From Bacteroidota bacterium (GTDB lineage: Bacteria; Bacteroidota; Bacteroidia; Bacteroidales; Dysgonomonadaceae): a stretch of 64,000 nucleotides of DNA. The DNA lies in NCBI GenBank assembly GCA_023388315.1, contig JAEWGM010000043.1:1-64000 (forward strand). The letters are read 5' to 3'. Positions within the stretch are counted from its first letter, which is position 1, and the number at the start of each line of letters is the position of its first letter. The position numbers and the translations under genes were made by a program. Positions 1 through 8,204 of the stretch are shown here, one piece after another. The notes under the pieces are model-generated. The model saw only the letters and a list, made by a program, of their open reading frames with translations, was not told where the DNA came from and did no database searches.

Positions 1-16
1 AAGTTTTAATAAGAAA

Positions 17-54
17 ACAAAAATCCCGCTCTCGATTGAGAGTGGGATTTTTTT
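17..54. terminator. Bidirectional intrinsic terminator
   Basis: A 12-13 base stem (AAATCCCGCTCTC with its near complement, one G-T pair) closes a 4-base loop and is flanked by A and T runs, so it could end transcription on either strand. Whatever gene it serves lies left of the window. It resembles the pckA terminator at 574-609. Confidence 0.75.
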
Positions 55-94
55 ATCGGCAATTACTCCTAATGCCACAACTGTTTCGCCGTTT

Positions 95-245
95 ATAGGG
101 GAAGGAATAAAGTGCCGGTTTGCATTGTAGCGTTGTAAGCGCGAGGGATTATCTTACGCTCCTACAGAGCTTTATTGTAGATGTCGGCTAAGTTCGTAGG
201 GCGTTGCCCTACGCTATATGATGATAGGCTTTCAGCCTATGTGGT
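95..245. repeat. Palindrome cluster (REP-like), copy 1
   Basis: This gene-free stretch holds several short palindromes in a row: CGTAGGGC-GTT-GCCCTACG near 199-217 and ATAGGC-TTTCA-GCCTAT near 224-240, with weaker ones before. The same order and the same cores (a CGTAGG/CCTACG stem, then a stem closing on CTTTCAG) recur at 10545-10630 and, with other stem bases, at 23918-24115 and 55318-55447. I infer a REP-like dispersed element; no REP transposase is in the window. Confidence 0.6.
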
Positions 246-340
246 AAGAAAATCCGTAAAAAATCGGTTTGCAACTTTTTAGAGAATTGCGAGAATTGGT
301 TAGACTTATTAATGTGAGTTTGATGCAAAACTATGCTTAT

Positions 341-548
341 TTCTCTGACAAATAAGCTAATAAGGTGTCTGTCTCCTTGTAATCCTGTGCTACTAAGCTT
401 GCTCTTCTAAAATAAGGTTTTGGAAATGAGAAAAAGCCTTATTTTTCTCAGCCAACCTTAGTAGAAAAGAGAAAAATATAATGAAAACCTTATTACCTTA
501 TTTATATCAATCATTTACATTATTTAAGTTGTTACATTTTTATGTCAA
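341..548. repeat. Nested-palindrome element, copy A
   Basis: Three inverted pairs are nested: outer arms 351-366 and 487-502 (15 of 16 match), middle arms 390-397 and 457-464 (perfect, CTACTAAG), inner arms 409-417 and 437-445 (perfect, AAAATAAGG). After the outer right arm a conserved AT-rich tail ends near ATTTTTATGTC. The same layout is found at 27955-28175. There is no open frame of note inside. Function is unknown; a MITE-like element or a structured RNA are both possible. Confidence 0.65.
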
Positions 549-573
549 ACTCACGTTCGTATCTTTAATAAAC

Positions 574-609
574 AAAAATCCCGCTCTCACATTTGAGGCG
601 GGATTTTTT
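574..609 (-). terminator. pckA terminator
   Basis: The stem AAAAATCCCGC / GCGGGATTTTT with a loop of about 10 bases lies 20 bases past the pckA stop codon, with a T run on the minus strand. Its A/T flanks make it usable in both directions. Confidence 0.8.
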
Positions 610-628
610 TATGAAGTATAATTTACAA

Positions 629-2239
629 TTACAATTTTGGTCCTGCGTTAACCAACGCTTTTCCGGCTTCGTTTCCTGTAAACTTATCGAAGTTTTTAAT
701 GAAACGCTCGGCAAGGTCTCTTGCTTTTTCGTCCCAAACTTTCGCGTCAGCGTATGTGTCGCGTGGGTCAAGAATTGCGGGATCTACGCCGGGAAGTGCA
801 GTAGGCACTTTGAATCCAAAGTAGGGCATTTCTTTGGTTTCCGCTTTGTCGATAGAGCCATCGAGAATCGCGTCGATGATACCGCGCGTATCTTTAATGG
901 AGATACGTTTTCCGGTACCGTTCCATCCGGTGTTCACCAAATAGGCTTTCGCGCCCGATTTTTCCATCTTTTTCACCAACTCTTCAGCATATTTTGTGGG
1001 GTGCAACGATAAGAATGCTGCGCCAAAACAAGCTGAGAAGGTGGGGGTTGGCTCGGTAATTCCGCGTTCGGTTCCTGCCAATTTAGCGGTAAAGCCCGAT
1101 AAGAAATAATATTTAGTTTGCTCAGGATCTAAGATAGAAACCGGAGGCAATACGCCAAACGCGTCGGCCGACAAGAAAATTACTTTTTCGGCAGCCGGGC
1201 CTTTGGATTTTGGCTTAACGATGTTCTCGATGTGATAAATGGGGTAAGAAACACGCGTGTTTTCAGTAACGGATTTATCGTCGAAATTAATTTTTCCGTT
1301 CTCATCCACCGTTACGTTTTCGAGCAACGCGTCGCGTTTGATGGCGTTATAAATATCGGGTTCCGATTCTTTGTCCAAGTTAATTACTTTCGCGTAGCAA
1401 CCGCCTTCGTAGTTGAAAACGCCTTCGTCGTCCCATCCGTGCTCATCGTCACCAATTAACAAGCGTTTGGGGTCGGTAGAAAGGGTGGTTTTTCCCGTTC
1501 CTGAAAGGCCAAAGAAAACAGCGGTGTTTTTGCCGTCCAAATCGGTGTTGGCAGAGCAGTGCATCGAAGCCATTCCTTTCAGCGGTAACAAGTAGTTCAT
1601 ATATGAGAACATTCCTTTTTTCATTTCGCCACCATACCAAGTTCCGCCAATAAGTTGCATTTTTTCGGTGAGGTTGAAAACGGTAAATGTTTTTGAGTTC
1701 AAGCCCAGTTCTTTCCAGTTTTCGCCGGCATCGGTTTTAGATGCGTTCACTACCACAAAATCGGGTTCGCCGTAGTTGGCCAATTCCTCTTCTGTGGGGC
1801 GTATGAACATATTTTTCACAAAGTGTGCTTGCCAAGCCACTTCCATAATGAAGCGGATTTTGAGGCGAGAGTTCTCGTTTGTTCCGCAGAAAGTGTCCAC
1901 AACAAACAATCTTTTACCGGATAATTGTTCGGTAACTTTTTTCTTCAATTCATCCCAAGTAGATTGTGGAAGCGGTTTGTTGTCGTTTTTATATTCATCG
2001 GATGTCCACCAAATAGTGTCTTTTGACACATCGTCCATGATGAAGAATTTGTCTTTGGGTGAGCGGCCTGTGTAAACGCCGGTCATAACGTTTACAGCGC
2101 CCAGTTCCGTAACTTGTCCTTTTTCAAAACCTTCTAAATTGGGTTTTGTTTCTTCCTCATACAGTTGGTCGTATGACGGATTGTGAACAATTTCTGTTAC
2201 ACCCGTAATGCCATACTTGCTTAAGTCTAAATTTGCCAT
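629..2239 (-). CDS. pckA: Phosphoenolpyruvate carboxykinase (ATP)
   Basis: This 536-residue protein has the length and motifs of ATP-dependent PEP carboxykinase, which interconverts oxaloacetate plus ATP with PEP, CO2 and ADP in the cytoplasm. The P-loop GLSGTGKTTLS lies near residues 244-254, followed by the metal-binding kinase-2 motif LIGDDEHGWDD and, towards the C-terminus, NTGWNGTGKR. In anaerobic Bacteroidetes the enzyme usually runs towards oxaloacetate, fixing CO2 and making ATP on the way to succinate; that direction is an inference here. It stands alone, with its own promoter (-7 box 2311-2318) and terminator. Confidence 0.97.
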   Translation of the reverse strand: MANLDLSKYGITGVTEIVHNPSYDQLYEEETKPNLEGFEKGQVTELGAVNVMTGVYTGRSPKDKFFIMDDVSKDTIWWTSDEYKNDNKPLPQSTWDELKKKVTEQLSGKRLFVVDTFCGTNENSRLKIRFIMEVAWQAHFVKNMFIRPTEEELANYGEPDFVVVNASKTDAGENWKELGLNSKTFTVFNLTEKMQLIGGTWYGGEMKKGMFSYMNYLLPLKGMASMHCSANTDLDGKNTAVFFGLSGTGKTTLSTDPKRLLIGDDEHGWDDEGVFNYEGGCYAKVINLDKESEPDIYNAIKRDALLENVTVDENGKINFDDKSVTENTRVSYPIYHIENIVKPKSKGPAAEKVIFLSADAFGVLPPVSILDPEQTKYYFLSGFTAKLAGTERGITEPTPTFSACFGAAFLSLHPTKYAEELVKKMEKSGAKAYLVNTGWNGTGKRISIKDTRGIIDAILDGSIDKAETKEMPYFGFKVPTALPGVDPAILDPRDTYADAKVWDEKARDLAERFIKNFDKFTGNEAGKALVNAGPKL

Positions 2240-2310
2240 TTGAAATTAATTTTGGGTTTGTATAAAAATGTGAGAATTTTGCTTCAATTGAATATCCTAA
2301 AACACGATTG

Positions 2311-2318
2311 CAAAAATA
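2311..2318 (-). promoter_or_regulatory. Putative -7 box of pckA
   Basis: TATTTTTG on the minus strand fits the Bacteroidetes -7 consensus TAnnTTTG and would give a leader of about 65 bases before the pckA start. Confidence 0.5.
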
Positions 2319-2442
2319 ATCATATTTCGGGAATATCGAAAATAATTAAAGAAATTTTTCTTTAATTGGGACTGTTTTTTTATTCATTCACTTCTACAAC
2401 AAAAAAAATCGAATAATTGTTTAGGAAAGCAACCAAAACAAT

Positions 2443-2450
2443 TATCTTTG
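2443..2450 (+). promoter_or_regulatory. Putative -7 box of upp
   Basis: TATCTTTG matches the Bacteroidetes -7 consensus. It overlaps a longer upstream reading of upp, so it also supports the ATG at 2481 as the true start. Confidence 0.65.
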
Positions 2451-2480
2451 TTCTCCGAAGGAATCTTAATACACACTCAT

Positions 2481-3140
2481 ATGAAGATAATTAACTTTTC
2501 GGAACGCAACTCGCTGCTTAATTCTTTTGTCCGTGAAATAAGAGACATCCACATTCAGAACGACCGGCTTCGCTTTCGTCGCAACATAGAAAGAATAGGG
2601 GAAATTATGGCCTATGAAATAAGCAAAGAAATGGTTTTTAGAGATATAGAAGTTACCACACCGCTGGATGTGTGTGGCGCGCATGAATTAGATGAAGAAG
2701 TGGTTATTGCCACCATTTTACGGGCCGGATTACCGTTTCACCACGGAATGTTGAACTATTTTGACGGTGCCGAAAATGCTTTTGTTTCCGCTTACCGCAA
2801 GTACAAAGAAACGGGACATCAATCGTTTGATATTCACATTGAGTATATCGCATCGCCCTCAATAGACGGAAAAACCCTTGTTTTAACCGATCCGATGCTA
2901 GCCACCGGAAGCAGCATGGATTTAACATATAGGGCGCTGCTCACCAAAGGCACACCCGCAAAAATTCACGTGGCCACCATCATTGCCAGCCAGCAAGCCA
3001 TTGATTATTGCAAAACCAATTTCCCCGAAGACAGAACCACCATTTGGGCGGCTGCCATTGATCCGCACTTAAATGATTCTTCTTACATTGTTCCTGGCAT
3101 TGGGGATGTAGGCGATTTGGCTTACGGCCAAAAAGATTGA
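2481..3140 (+). CDS. upp: Uracil phosphoribosyltransferase
   Basis: The enzyme salvages uracil by joining it to PRPP to give UMP. The 219-residue protein carries the PRPP-binding loop VLTDPMLATGSSM near residue 135-150 and the C-terminal uracil-binding stretch YIVPGIGDVGDLAYG, both standard for the family. An in-frame non-ATG start 33 bases upstream is rejected because it lies inside the -7 promoter box. Only 4 bases separate it from the rhamnose mutarotase-like gene, so the two are probably co-transcribed. Confidence 0.93.
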   Translation: MKIINFSERNSLLNSFVREIRDIHIQNDRLRFRRNIERIGEIMAYEISKEMVFRDIEVTTPLDVCGAHELDEEVVIATILRAGLPFHHGMLNYFDGAENAFVSAYRKYKETGHQSFDIHIEYIASPSIDGKTLVLTDPMLATGSSMDLTYRALLTKGTPAKIHVATIIASQQAIDYCKTNFPEDRTTIWAAAIDPHLNDSSYIVPGIGDVGDLAYGQKD

Positions 3141-3144
3141 TGCA

Positions 3145-3477
3145 ATGAAACGATATTGCCAAACCCTGCAGTTGAAAAACGACCAAGCACTTATCGACAA
3201 ATACGTTGCCGAGCACGCCAATGTGTGGAACGAAGTGAAGCAGGGAATGAAAGAGGTGGGTATTCTGGATATGCAAATTTATATCCACGAAAACCGCCTG
3301 TTTATGATTGTTGACACCGTGGACGACTTCGATTGGCAACGCGATATGAACCGATTAGCTTCTTTACCGATGCAAGCCGAATGGGAGGCGCATATGGATC
3401 AATACCAAGATGTGGCAAAAGGAAAAAAATCCACCGACAAATGGCAAATGATGGAGCGGATTTTTACGTTGCAATAA
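3145..3477 (+). CDS. L-rhamnose mutarotase family protein
   Basis: The 110-residue protein has the size and pattern of the RhaM/DUF718 family (small ferredoxin-like dimers that convert alpha and beta anomers of L-rhamnose). Supporting features are the early MKRYCQTLQL strand, the H-x-x-VWNEV segment, NRLFMIVDT and the C-terminal WQMMERIFTL. Other members act on fucose, and no rhamnose genes are near, so the sugar is uncertain. It follows upp by 4 bases. Confidence 0.8.
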   Translation: MKRYCQTLQLKNDQALIDKYVAEHANVWNEVKQGMKEVGILDMQIYIHENRLFMIVDTVDDFDWQRDMNRLASLPMQAEWEAHMDQYQDVAKGKKSTDKWQMMERIFTLQ

Positions 3478-3485
3478 CCGCCTGG

Positions 3486-4475
3486 CTATTCATAAAACTT
3501 TTTCTCAAAAGCTTTAAATTCTCCTTTTCGTAAAATCAAGCGTTTCCACACAGCGGAAATAAATCCGGTGCCGTAACCGAAAAGTTGTGTCCAAGCCGCG
3601 CCGATGCTGTAAAAAGCAACACCGATGGATTTGTTTTTAACAAATGAGTCAATAAAAATGGCCAAACTATAAAATAGCGGGGCAATTAACAGAGCGGGGA
3701 AGAAAATAGCGGACAAAAATAGCGCACACATTACCGCCACAAATGCAGCGGGCAAAACGTGCACAGGTTTCAGCGAATTGGGGTGCGCCAAGTGAAGGTT
3801 AATGCGCGCGATTCCCGAATTGTACACTTGTTTGAAAAATTGCCGGAAATTTGTTCTCCGTTTGTGGTACACAAACGCGTTGGGAATGAGGGCTGTGGTG
3901 AAGCCGTTTTCAATAAGCCGAAGGCTAAAATCCACATCCTCGCCAAAACGCATTTTGCCGTAACCGTTTACCGCATCGAATGCTTTTTTTGATACGCCGA
4001 GATTAAAACTGCGGGGATGGAACTTATCCATCGATTTTTTTCCGCCCCGAATTCCCCCTGTAGTAAAAAAAGAAGTCATGGAATAATTAATCGCTTTTTG
4101 CACCGTGGTAAAAGTTGGCATAGCCCTGTCGGGGCCGCCGTAGGCGTCCACAAAGTTGTTGTTCAGGAAAGTGTCGACGTGTTCAATATATTGTGGAGGG
4201 ATAATGCAGTCGGAGTCGAAGAAAATCAGATAAGGAAACCGCGCATGTTGCGCACCCACATTGCGCGTTTGCCCGGGCCCTGAATTAGCTTTTTCAATGT
4301 ACTTGATTTGCAGCCTGTCGGCATATTTTTCAACGATGAAATCGCACTTTTTGGCAGAACCATCTTCCACAATAATTACTTCAAACTGCTTTTTGCTTTG
4401 GTGCAATAAACTTTCGAGCAGTTCGTCCACTTCATCGGCACGGTTATATACGGGAACAATAATTGAAAAATGCAT
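3486..4475 (-). CDS. Family 2 glycosyltransferase, membrane-anchored
   Basis: The first 230 residues form a GT-A glycosyltransferase domain: SIIVPVYNRADE at the N-terminus, VEDGS, the metal-binding DSD in FFDSDCIIPP, and FGEDVDFSLR with the probable catalytic acidic pair. The last 90 residues contain two or three hydrophobic helices (about residues 235-290), so it probably sits on the cytoplasmic membrane. Donor and acceptor cannot be told. It is a single gene, convergent with the rhamnose mutarotase-like gene. Confidence 0.88.
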   Translation of the reverse strand: MHFSIIVPVYNRADEVDELLESLLHQSKKQFEVIIVEDGSAKKCDFIVEKYADRLQIKYIEKANSGPGQTRNVGAQHARFPYLIFFDSDCIIPPQYIEHVDTFLNNNFVDAYGGPDRAMPTFTTVQKAINYSMTSFFTTGGIRGGKKSMDKFHPRSFNLGVSKKAFDAVNGYGKMRFGEDVDFSLRLIENGFTTALIPNAFVYHKRRTNFRQFFKQVYNSGIARINLHLAHPNSLKPVHVLPAAFVAVMCALFLSAIFFPALLIAPLFYSLAIFIDSFVKNKSIGVAFYSIGAAWTQLFGYGTGFISAVWKRLILRKGEFKAFEKKFYE

Positions 4476-4509
4476 TCTTTTTGTTAACTATCAACCCAAT
4501 TTCTGACTA

Positions 4510-4517
4510 CAAATCTA
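4510..4517 (-). promoter_or_regulatory. Putative -7 box of the glycosyltransferase
   Basis: TAGATTTG on the minus strand lies 35 bases before the start codon at 4475. Confidence 0.45.
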
Positions 4518-4621
4518 ATGAATTTCTTTCGGTTTGCAACGAAAGTTCCTTCCCTCTTTTAAAAGATACAGTTAATAGTGAAAAAAATGTAAAAATATTT
4601 GAATATTTAAAAAAATAAGAA

Positions 4622-4629
4622 TATCTTTG
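4622..4629 (+). promoter_or_regulatory. Putative -7 box of the thioredoxin-fold lipoprotein
   Basis: TATCTTTG, an exact fit to the common form of the box, implies a leader of about 80 bases before the ATG at 4717. Confidence 0.6.
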
Positions 4630-4716
4630 TCTTCCTAAGTTAAAAAATAAACGATAGGGTTATCAACCCAAAAATCTTGGATTTGGAATTAAAATAGGCT
4701 ACGAGGTTAATTCGTT

Positions 4717-5841
4717 ATGTTAAAGAGCTATTTATTAGTTGTTTGTTTGCTTTTAGTTTTCTTCTCTTGCAAAAAAGAAGAGAACATCGTCATAAAGGGA
4801 GAAATTGAGAACCTAGAATACCCGTATATCTTGGCTTCTTACAATTCTTCCGACTCTTTGGCTATTGACACCATTGAAGTGAAGGAAAAAGGCAAATTCA
4901 ATTATGTAAGCACGATTGATACGCTCACGGTTGTTACCTTGCATTTCAATAATAACAACAGCTCAGCAGTAATTTTCGCCGACAAAGGACAAAAGTTGTC
5001 GGTAAAGGGAGATGCTCAATTGCCTGATTTAATACGTGTTACCGGTAATCCCATTAACGATGAATTGACATCGTTTAAAATTGAAAACGAAACACTGCTG
5101 AAGCAACGCGGGCAATTGTTAGTGAACCTTCAACAAGCCGCTGCTGCCGATTCGGCCGTGGCGCGAAACTTGGCGATTAACGATGAAAACGTAAAAATAA
5201 ACGCGTTGAACCACGAACTTACCCAAAAAGCGGAAGATTATATCAAAGAAAATCCCGAAAAAATGTCGAGTTTGGTGCTCATCAACGATTTTTTCACTAA
5301 TGGGGAGAACCCGCAAGCGTTGCAACGCGTTTTGGGATACTTGAAAGGCGATGTGACGAAAACCCAAATAGCCAATCGGCTTAAAATGTTTTCCGAAAAA
5401 ATAAACCGTTCGGCAGAAGGGGAGCTCGCCCCCTATTTTCAGGCTACTGACAAGAATGGAAAAACAATCCATCCCAACGATTTCAGAGGGAAATATGTGT
5501 TGCTTTCGTTTATTTCGGCAGCGGGCAGGGCCTCGCGCGAAACCGTTGAAGTGTTAAAGAGTACCTATAACGAAGTGGGCAAAGACAGCGTGCAATTTGT
5601 TTCCATTTATGTGGATTCCGATTCGCTTCCGGTGGAGTATCCCGAAACCGATTCCATTCCGTGGACCATTGTGGCCGAAAAAGAAAGCTGGGGGTCTGAT
5701 ATTGTGCAATCATACAATATTCAATACATTCCGTTTAACGTATTAATTTCGCCCGAGGGGAGAATTAAAGACCGAAACATTCCTGCCCAAGAAATAGCCC
5801 AAGCTATCAAGCGATCGAAATCTGACAATAACTCGAAATAA
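4717..5841 (+). CDS. Thioredoxin/TlpA-fold lipoprotein lacking the CXXC pair
   Basis: The N-terminus is a lipoprotein signal (hydrophobic stretch ending VFFSC, Cys at residue 18). Residues 25-110 resemble DUF4369, and residues 235-370 the TlpA/AhpC-like thioredoxin fold (LAPYFQATDKNGK, GKYVLLSFISAAG, IQYIPFNVLISPEG with the cis-proline). In active members a WCxxC motif follows the strand at about residue 264; here the sequence reads SAAGRASRE, with no cysteine, so disulfide exchange is unlikely. Related Bacteroidetes proteins are cell-envelope lipoproteins of unclear role. yifB starts 8 bases after it. Confidence 0.82.
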   Translation: MLKSYLLVVCLLLVFFSCKKEENIVIKGEIENLEYPYILASYNSSDSLAIDTIEVKEKGKFNYVSTIDTLTVVTLHFNNNNSSAVIFADKGQKLSVKGDAQLPDLIRVTGNPINDELTSFKIENETLLKQRGQLLVNLQQAAAADSAVARNLAINDENVKINALNHELTQKAEDYIKENPEKMSSLVLINDFFTNGENPQALQRVLGYLKGDVTKTQIANRLKMFSEKINRSAEGELAPYFQATDKNGKTIHPNDFRGKYVLLSFISAAGRASRETVEVLKSTYNEVGKDSVQFVSIYVDSDSLPVEYPETDSIPWTIVAEKESWGSDIVQSYNIQYIPFNVLISPEGRIKDRNIPAQEIAQAIKRSKSDNNSK

Positions 5842-5849
5842 AAATCACT

Positions 5850-7388
5850 ATGCTGGTCAAAGTATTTGGGGCGGCAGTTCAGGGAATTGATGCCACACTC
5901 ATTACTATTGAGGTTAACTGCACAAAAGGCATTCGCTTTCTTTTGGTTGGTTTGCCCGATGCTTCCGTAAAGGAGAGCCACCAGCGTATTGTATCCGCGC
6001 TCCAATTCAACGGATTTAAATTTCCTCGCCAACAAGTGGTTATCAATATGTCGCCTGCCGATATCCGGAAAGAAGGTTCGGCTTACGATTTGCCGTTGGC
6101 GATAGGTGTGTTGGCGTCTTCCGAAGCGATAAGCGCGAAAAAATTGAACGATTTTGTGTTGATGGGCGAGTTGTCGCTCGATGGCACCATCCTTCCCATT
6201 AAAGGCGCGTTGCCCATTGCCGTGATGGCAAAAGAAAACGGCTTCACCGGTTTGATACTTCCTAACGAAATCGCCAAAGAAGCCGCCGTGGTTGAAGGTT
6301 TGCAAGTTTTTGGCGTACAAAATATCCGTGAGGTGGCCGATTTTTTGAATGGGCAATCGGACTTGGAGCCCACGGTTGTGGATGTGCGGCAGGAGTTTAT
6401 CAACAACCAATCGGTTTTCGATTTCGATTTTAGCGACGTGAAAGGGCAGGAAAGCGTGAAACGCGCGCTGGAAGTGGCAGCTGCCGGCGGGCATAATATA
6501 ATTATGATCGGGCCGCCGGGCGCCGGAAAATCGATGATGGCCAAACGCATGCCGTCCATTCTTCCGCATTTCACGCTCGAAGAAGCATTGGAAACCACCA
6601 AGATACACAGTGTTGCCGGGAAAATGGATGGCAACACCTCGCTCATGGCGCGGCGGCCGTTTCGCTCGCCCCACCATACCATTAGCGATGTTGCCATGGT
6701 TGGCGGTGGCACGTATCCGCAGCCGGGCGAAATTAGCTTGGCGCACAACGGAGTTTTGTTTCTCGACGAGCTTCCGGAGTTTAATAGGAGCGTGCTCGAA
6801 GTGATGCGTCAGCCACTGGAAGATCGCAAAATAACCATTTCGCGCGCGAAATTCACGGTAGATTATCCGGCCAGTTTTATGTTGGTGTCGGCCATGAACC
6901 CTTGTCCATGCGGCTTTTACAATCATCCCGATAAAAAATGTGTCTGCCCGCCCGGAGCCGTGCAAAAATACTTGAATAAGATTTCGGGTCCGCTACTCGA
7001 CCGAATTGATATTCATATCGAAATTGTGCCGGTTCCTTTCGAGAAAATTTCCGACCGCACACCGGCAGAGCATAGTTCCGAAATAATTAAAAGGGTGGTG
7101 AAAGCGCGTGAAATTCAAGCCAATCGGTTTAAAGATGTGGAGGGAATTTATTGCAACGCGCAAATGACCAGCAAGATGCTGCATAAATATGCCGCTCCCG
7201 ATGCGTCGGGCCTGAAATTGCTGAAAACGGCAATGGAGCGGCTCAATTTATCGGCACGCGCTTATGACCGCATCCTAAAAGTATCGCGCACCATTGCCGA
7301 TTTAGACAGCAGCGAGAACATCCTGCCTTCGCATTTGGCCGAAGCCATCAATTATCGAAACCTCGACAGGGAAACGTGGGCGGGCTGA
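5850..7388 (+). CDS. YifB/ComM-family Mg-chelatase-like AAA+ ATPase
   Basis: This 512-residue protein has the three parts of the YifB/ComM family: an N-terminal Lon-like S5 fold (residues 1-170, including LVGLPDASVKES), a central AAA+ domain with Walker A GPPGAGKS (near 222-229) and Walker B VLFLDELPEF, and a C-terminal Mg-chelatase-like helical domain with the cysteine cluster NPCPCGFYN and CVCPP. ComM is a hexameric helicase that promotes branch migration in natural transformation; in organisms not known to be competent its role is open. It follows the lipoprotein by 8 bases, probably by co-transcription. Confidence 0.93.
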   Translation: MLVKVFGAAVQGIDATLITIEVNCTKGIRFLLVGLPDASVKESHQRIVSALQFNGFKFPRQQVVINMSPADIRKEGSAYDLPLAIGVLASSEAISAKKLNDFVLMGELSLDGTILPIKGALPIAVMAKENGFTGLILPNEIAKEAAVVEGLQVFGVQNIREVADFLNGQSDLEPTVVDVRQEFINNQSVFDFDFSDVKGQESVKRALEVAAAGGHNIIMIGPPGAGKSMMAKRMPSILPHFTLEEALETTKIHSVAGKMDGNTSLMARRPFRSPHHTISDVAMVGGGTYPQPGEISLAHNGVLFLDELPEFNRSVLEVMRQPLEDRKITISRAKFTVDYPASFMLVSAMNPCPCGFYNHPDKKCVCPPGAVQKYLNKISGPLLDRIDIHIEIVPVPFEKISDRTPAEHSSEIIKRVVKAREIQANRFKDVEGIYCNAQMTSKMLHKYAAPDASGLKLLKTAMERLNLSARAYDRILKVSRTIADLDSSENILPSHLAEAINYRNLDRETWAG

Positions 7389-7398
7389 TTGTCACGAA

Positions 7399-8061
7399 TT
7401 ATCTTTTCTCGAAATGGTGGTCGTCGTAATATTTTGAGAACACGTGCCCCCATTTGAACCCCAAACGTTTAAATTCTTCCACCACCGGATGCCCGGCATA
7501 AAACGTTCCGTTTACGGTGGTGTCTAATACCGCGCCTTCGGGTTGGTTGGGACGATTCACCTTTTTCCATCGCAATGGGTTAAACCGCGGATTTATATCG
7601 ATGGCCGTGCCATTGGCGTGCTTTGAATACGCCACATTGCGATAGCAAAAACTGTAGGTGTTGTTGTCGTCCATCGAGAGGCTGTCGCTCCAATTGTACT
7701 TCACAATGGGAATGGCTTTTTCAATTACAAACCCTTCATCGAGCATAAAACGAAACATTTGGCGAATGTCTTCGGCAATTTTTTTGTTGGAAAGGATTTG
7801 CCCTTTGTGAATTTTTCCGTCGGTGGAGAGATAAACCACATCGAATAATTCCAGTTGGTTGATGACACTTTGTGGCGCTTTTGTGCCGGCAATGGCTTCT
7901 TCAAACGTGTATCGCGCATCAATGATGGTGTCTTCTTTCATCGGTTCCGCTATAATAATTGTGTCGGCGGGAAAAGATGCAACTTCTTTGGGCTGTTTCT
8001 TGCTATCGGTGCAAGCAAAGAGCCCCAATAAAACGGAGAATGTAAAGAGAAGAAGTTTCAT
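7399..8061 (-). CDS. M15-family D-alanyl-D-alanine carboxypeptidase-like lipoprotein
   Basis: Starting at 8061 the protein has 220 residues and begins with a lipoprotein signal (LLGLFAC). A longer frame to 8154 is rejected because the -7 box at 8081-8088 falls inside it. The zinc site of M15 peptidases is visible: H and D in SKHANGTAIDIN, and the final ligand in DDHHFE. Such enzymes trim the peptides of peptidoglycan in the periplasm. It is convergent with yifB. Confidence 0.85.
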   Translation of the reverse strand: MKLLLFTFSVLLGLFACTDSKKQPKEVASFPADTIIIAEPMKEDTIIDARYTFEEAIAGTKAPQSVINQLELFDVVYLSTDGKIHKGQILSNKKIAEDIRQMFRFMLDEGFVIEKAIPIVKYNWSDSLSMDDNNTYSFCYRNVAYSKHANGTAIDINPRFNPLRWKKVNRPNQPEGAVLDTTVNGTFYAGHPVVEEFKRLGFKWGHVFSKYYDDHHFEKR

Positions 8062-8080
8062 TGCGTGTGATTTTGTATTG

Positions 8081-8088
8081 CAAAGATA
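8081..8088 (-). promoter_or_regulatory. Putative -7 box of the M15 peptidase
   Basis: TATCTTTG on the minus strand lies about 20 bases before the ATG at 8061 and decides between two possible starts. Confidence 0.6.
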
Positions 8089-8113
8089 ATGGTTTTTGTG
8101 GGAATTACTGCGG

Positions 8114-8148
8114 GGTGTTGGTTGCTGGGTGCGTGATGCTTGGTGTTG
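8114..8148. repeat. Heptad array, GGTGTTG type
   Basis: Five 7-base units in a row without spacing: GGTGTTG, GTTGCTG, GGTGCGT, GATGCTT, GGTGTTG. The period is exact while the unit varies. It lies between the M15 gene and the hbd terminator. Confidence 0.6.
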
Positions 8149-8151
8149 AAC

Positions 8152-8187
8152 CAAAAAAAGAGGACAACCTTTATTGCCCTCTTTTCA
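8152..8187 (-). terminator. hbd terminator, end of the lysine cluster
   Basis: A stem of AAAGAGG/CCTCTTT plus inner pairs, with a run of seven T on the minus strand, lies just after the hbd stop and probably ends the long lysine transcript. Confidence 0.7.
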
Positions 8188-8204
8188 CAAAAAGCACTCT
8201 ACTT

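Noticed and set aside
5721..6965. A 414-codon open frame on the minus strand across yifB
   Set aside because: It is antisense to a well-conserved ATPase, has low-complexity, histidine- and arginine-rich composition and no recognisable domain; yifB motifs are intact on the plus strand.
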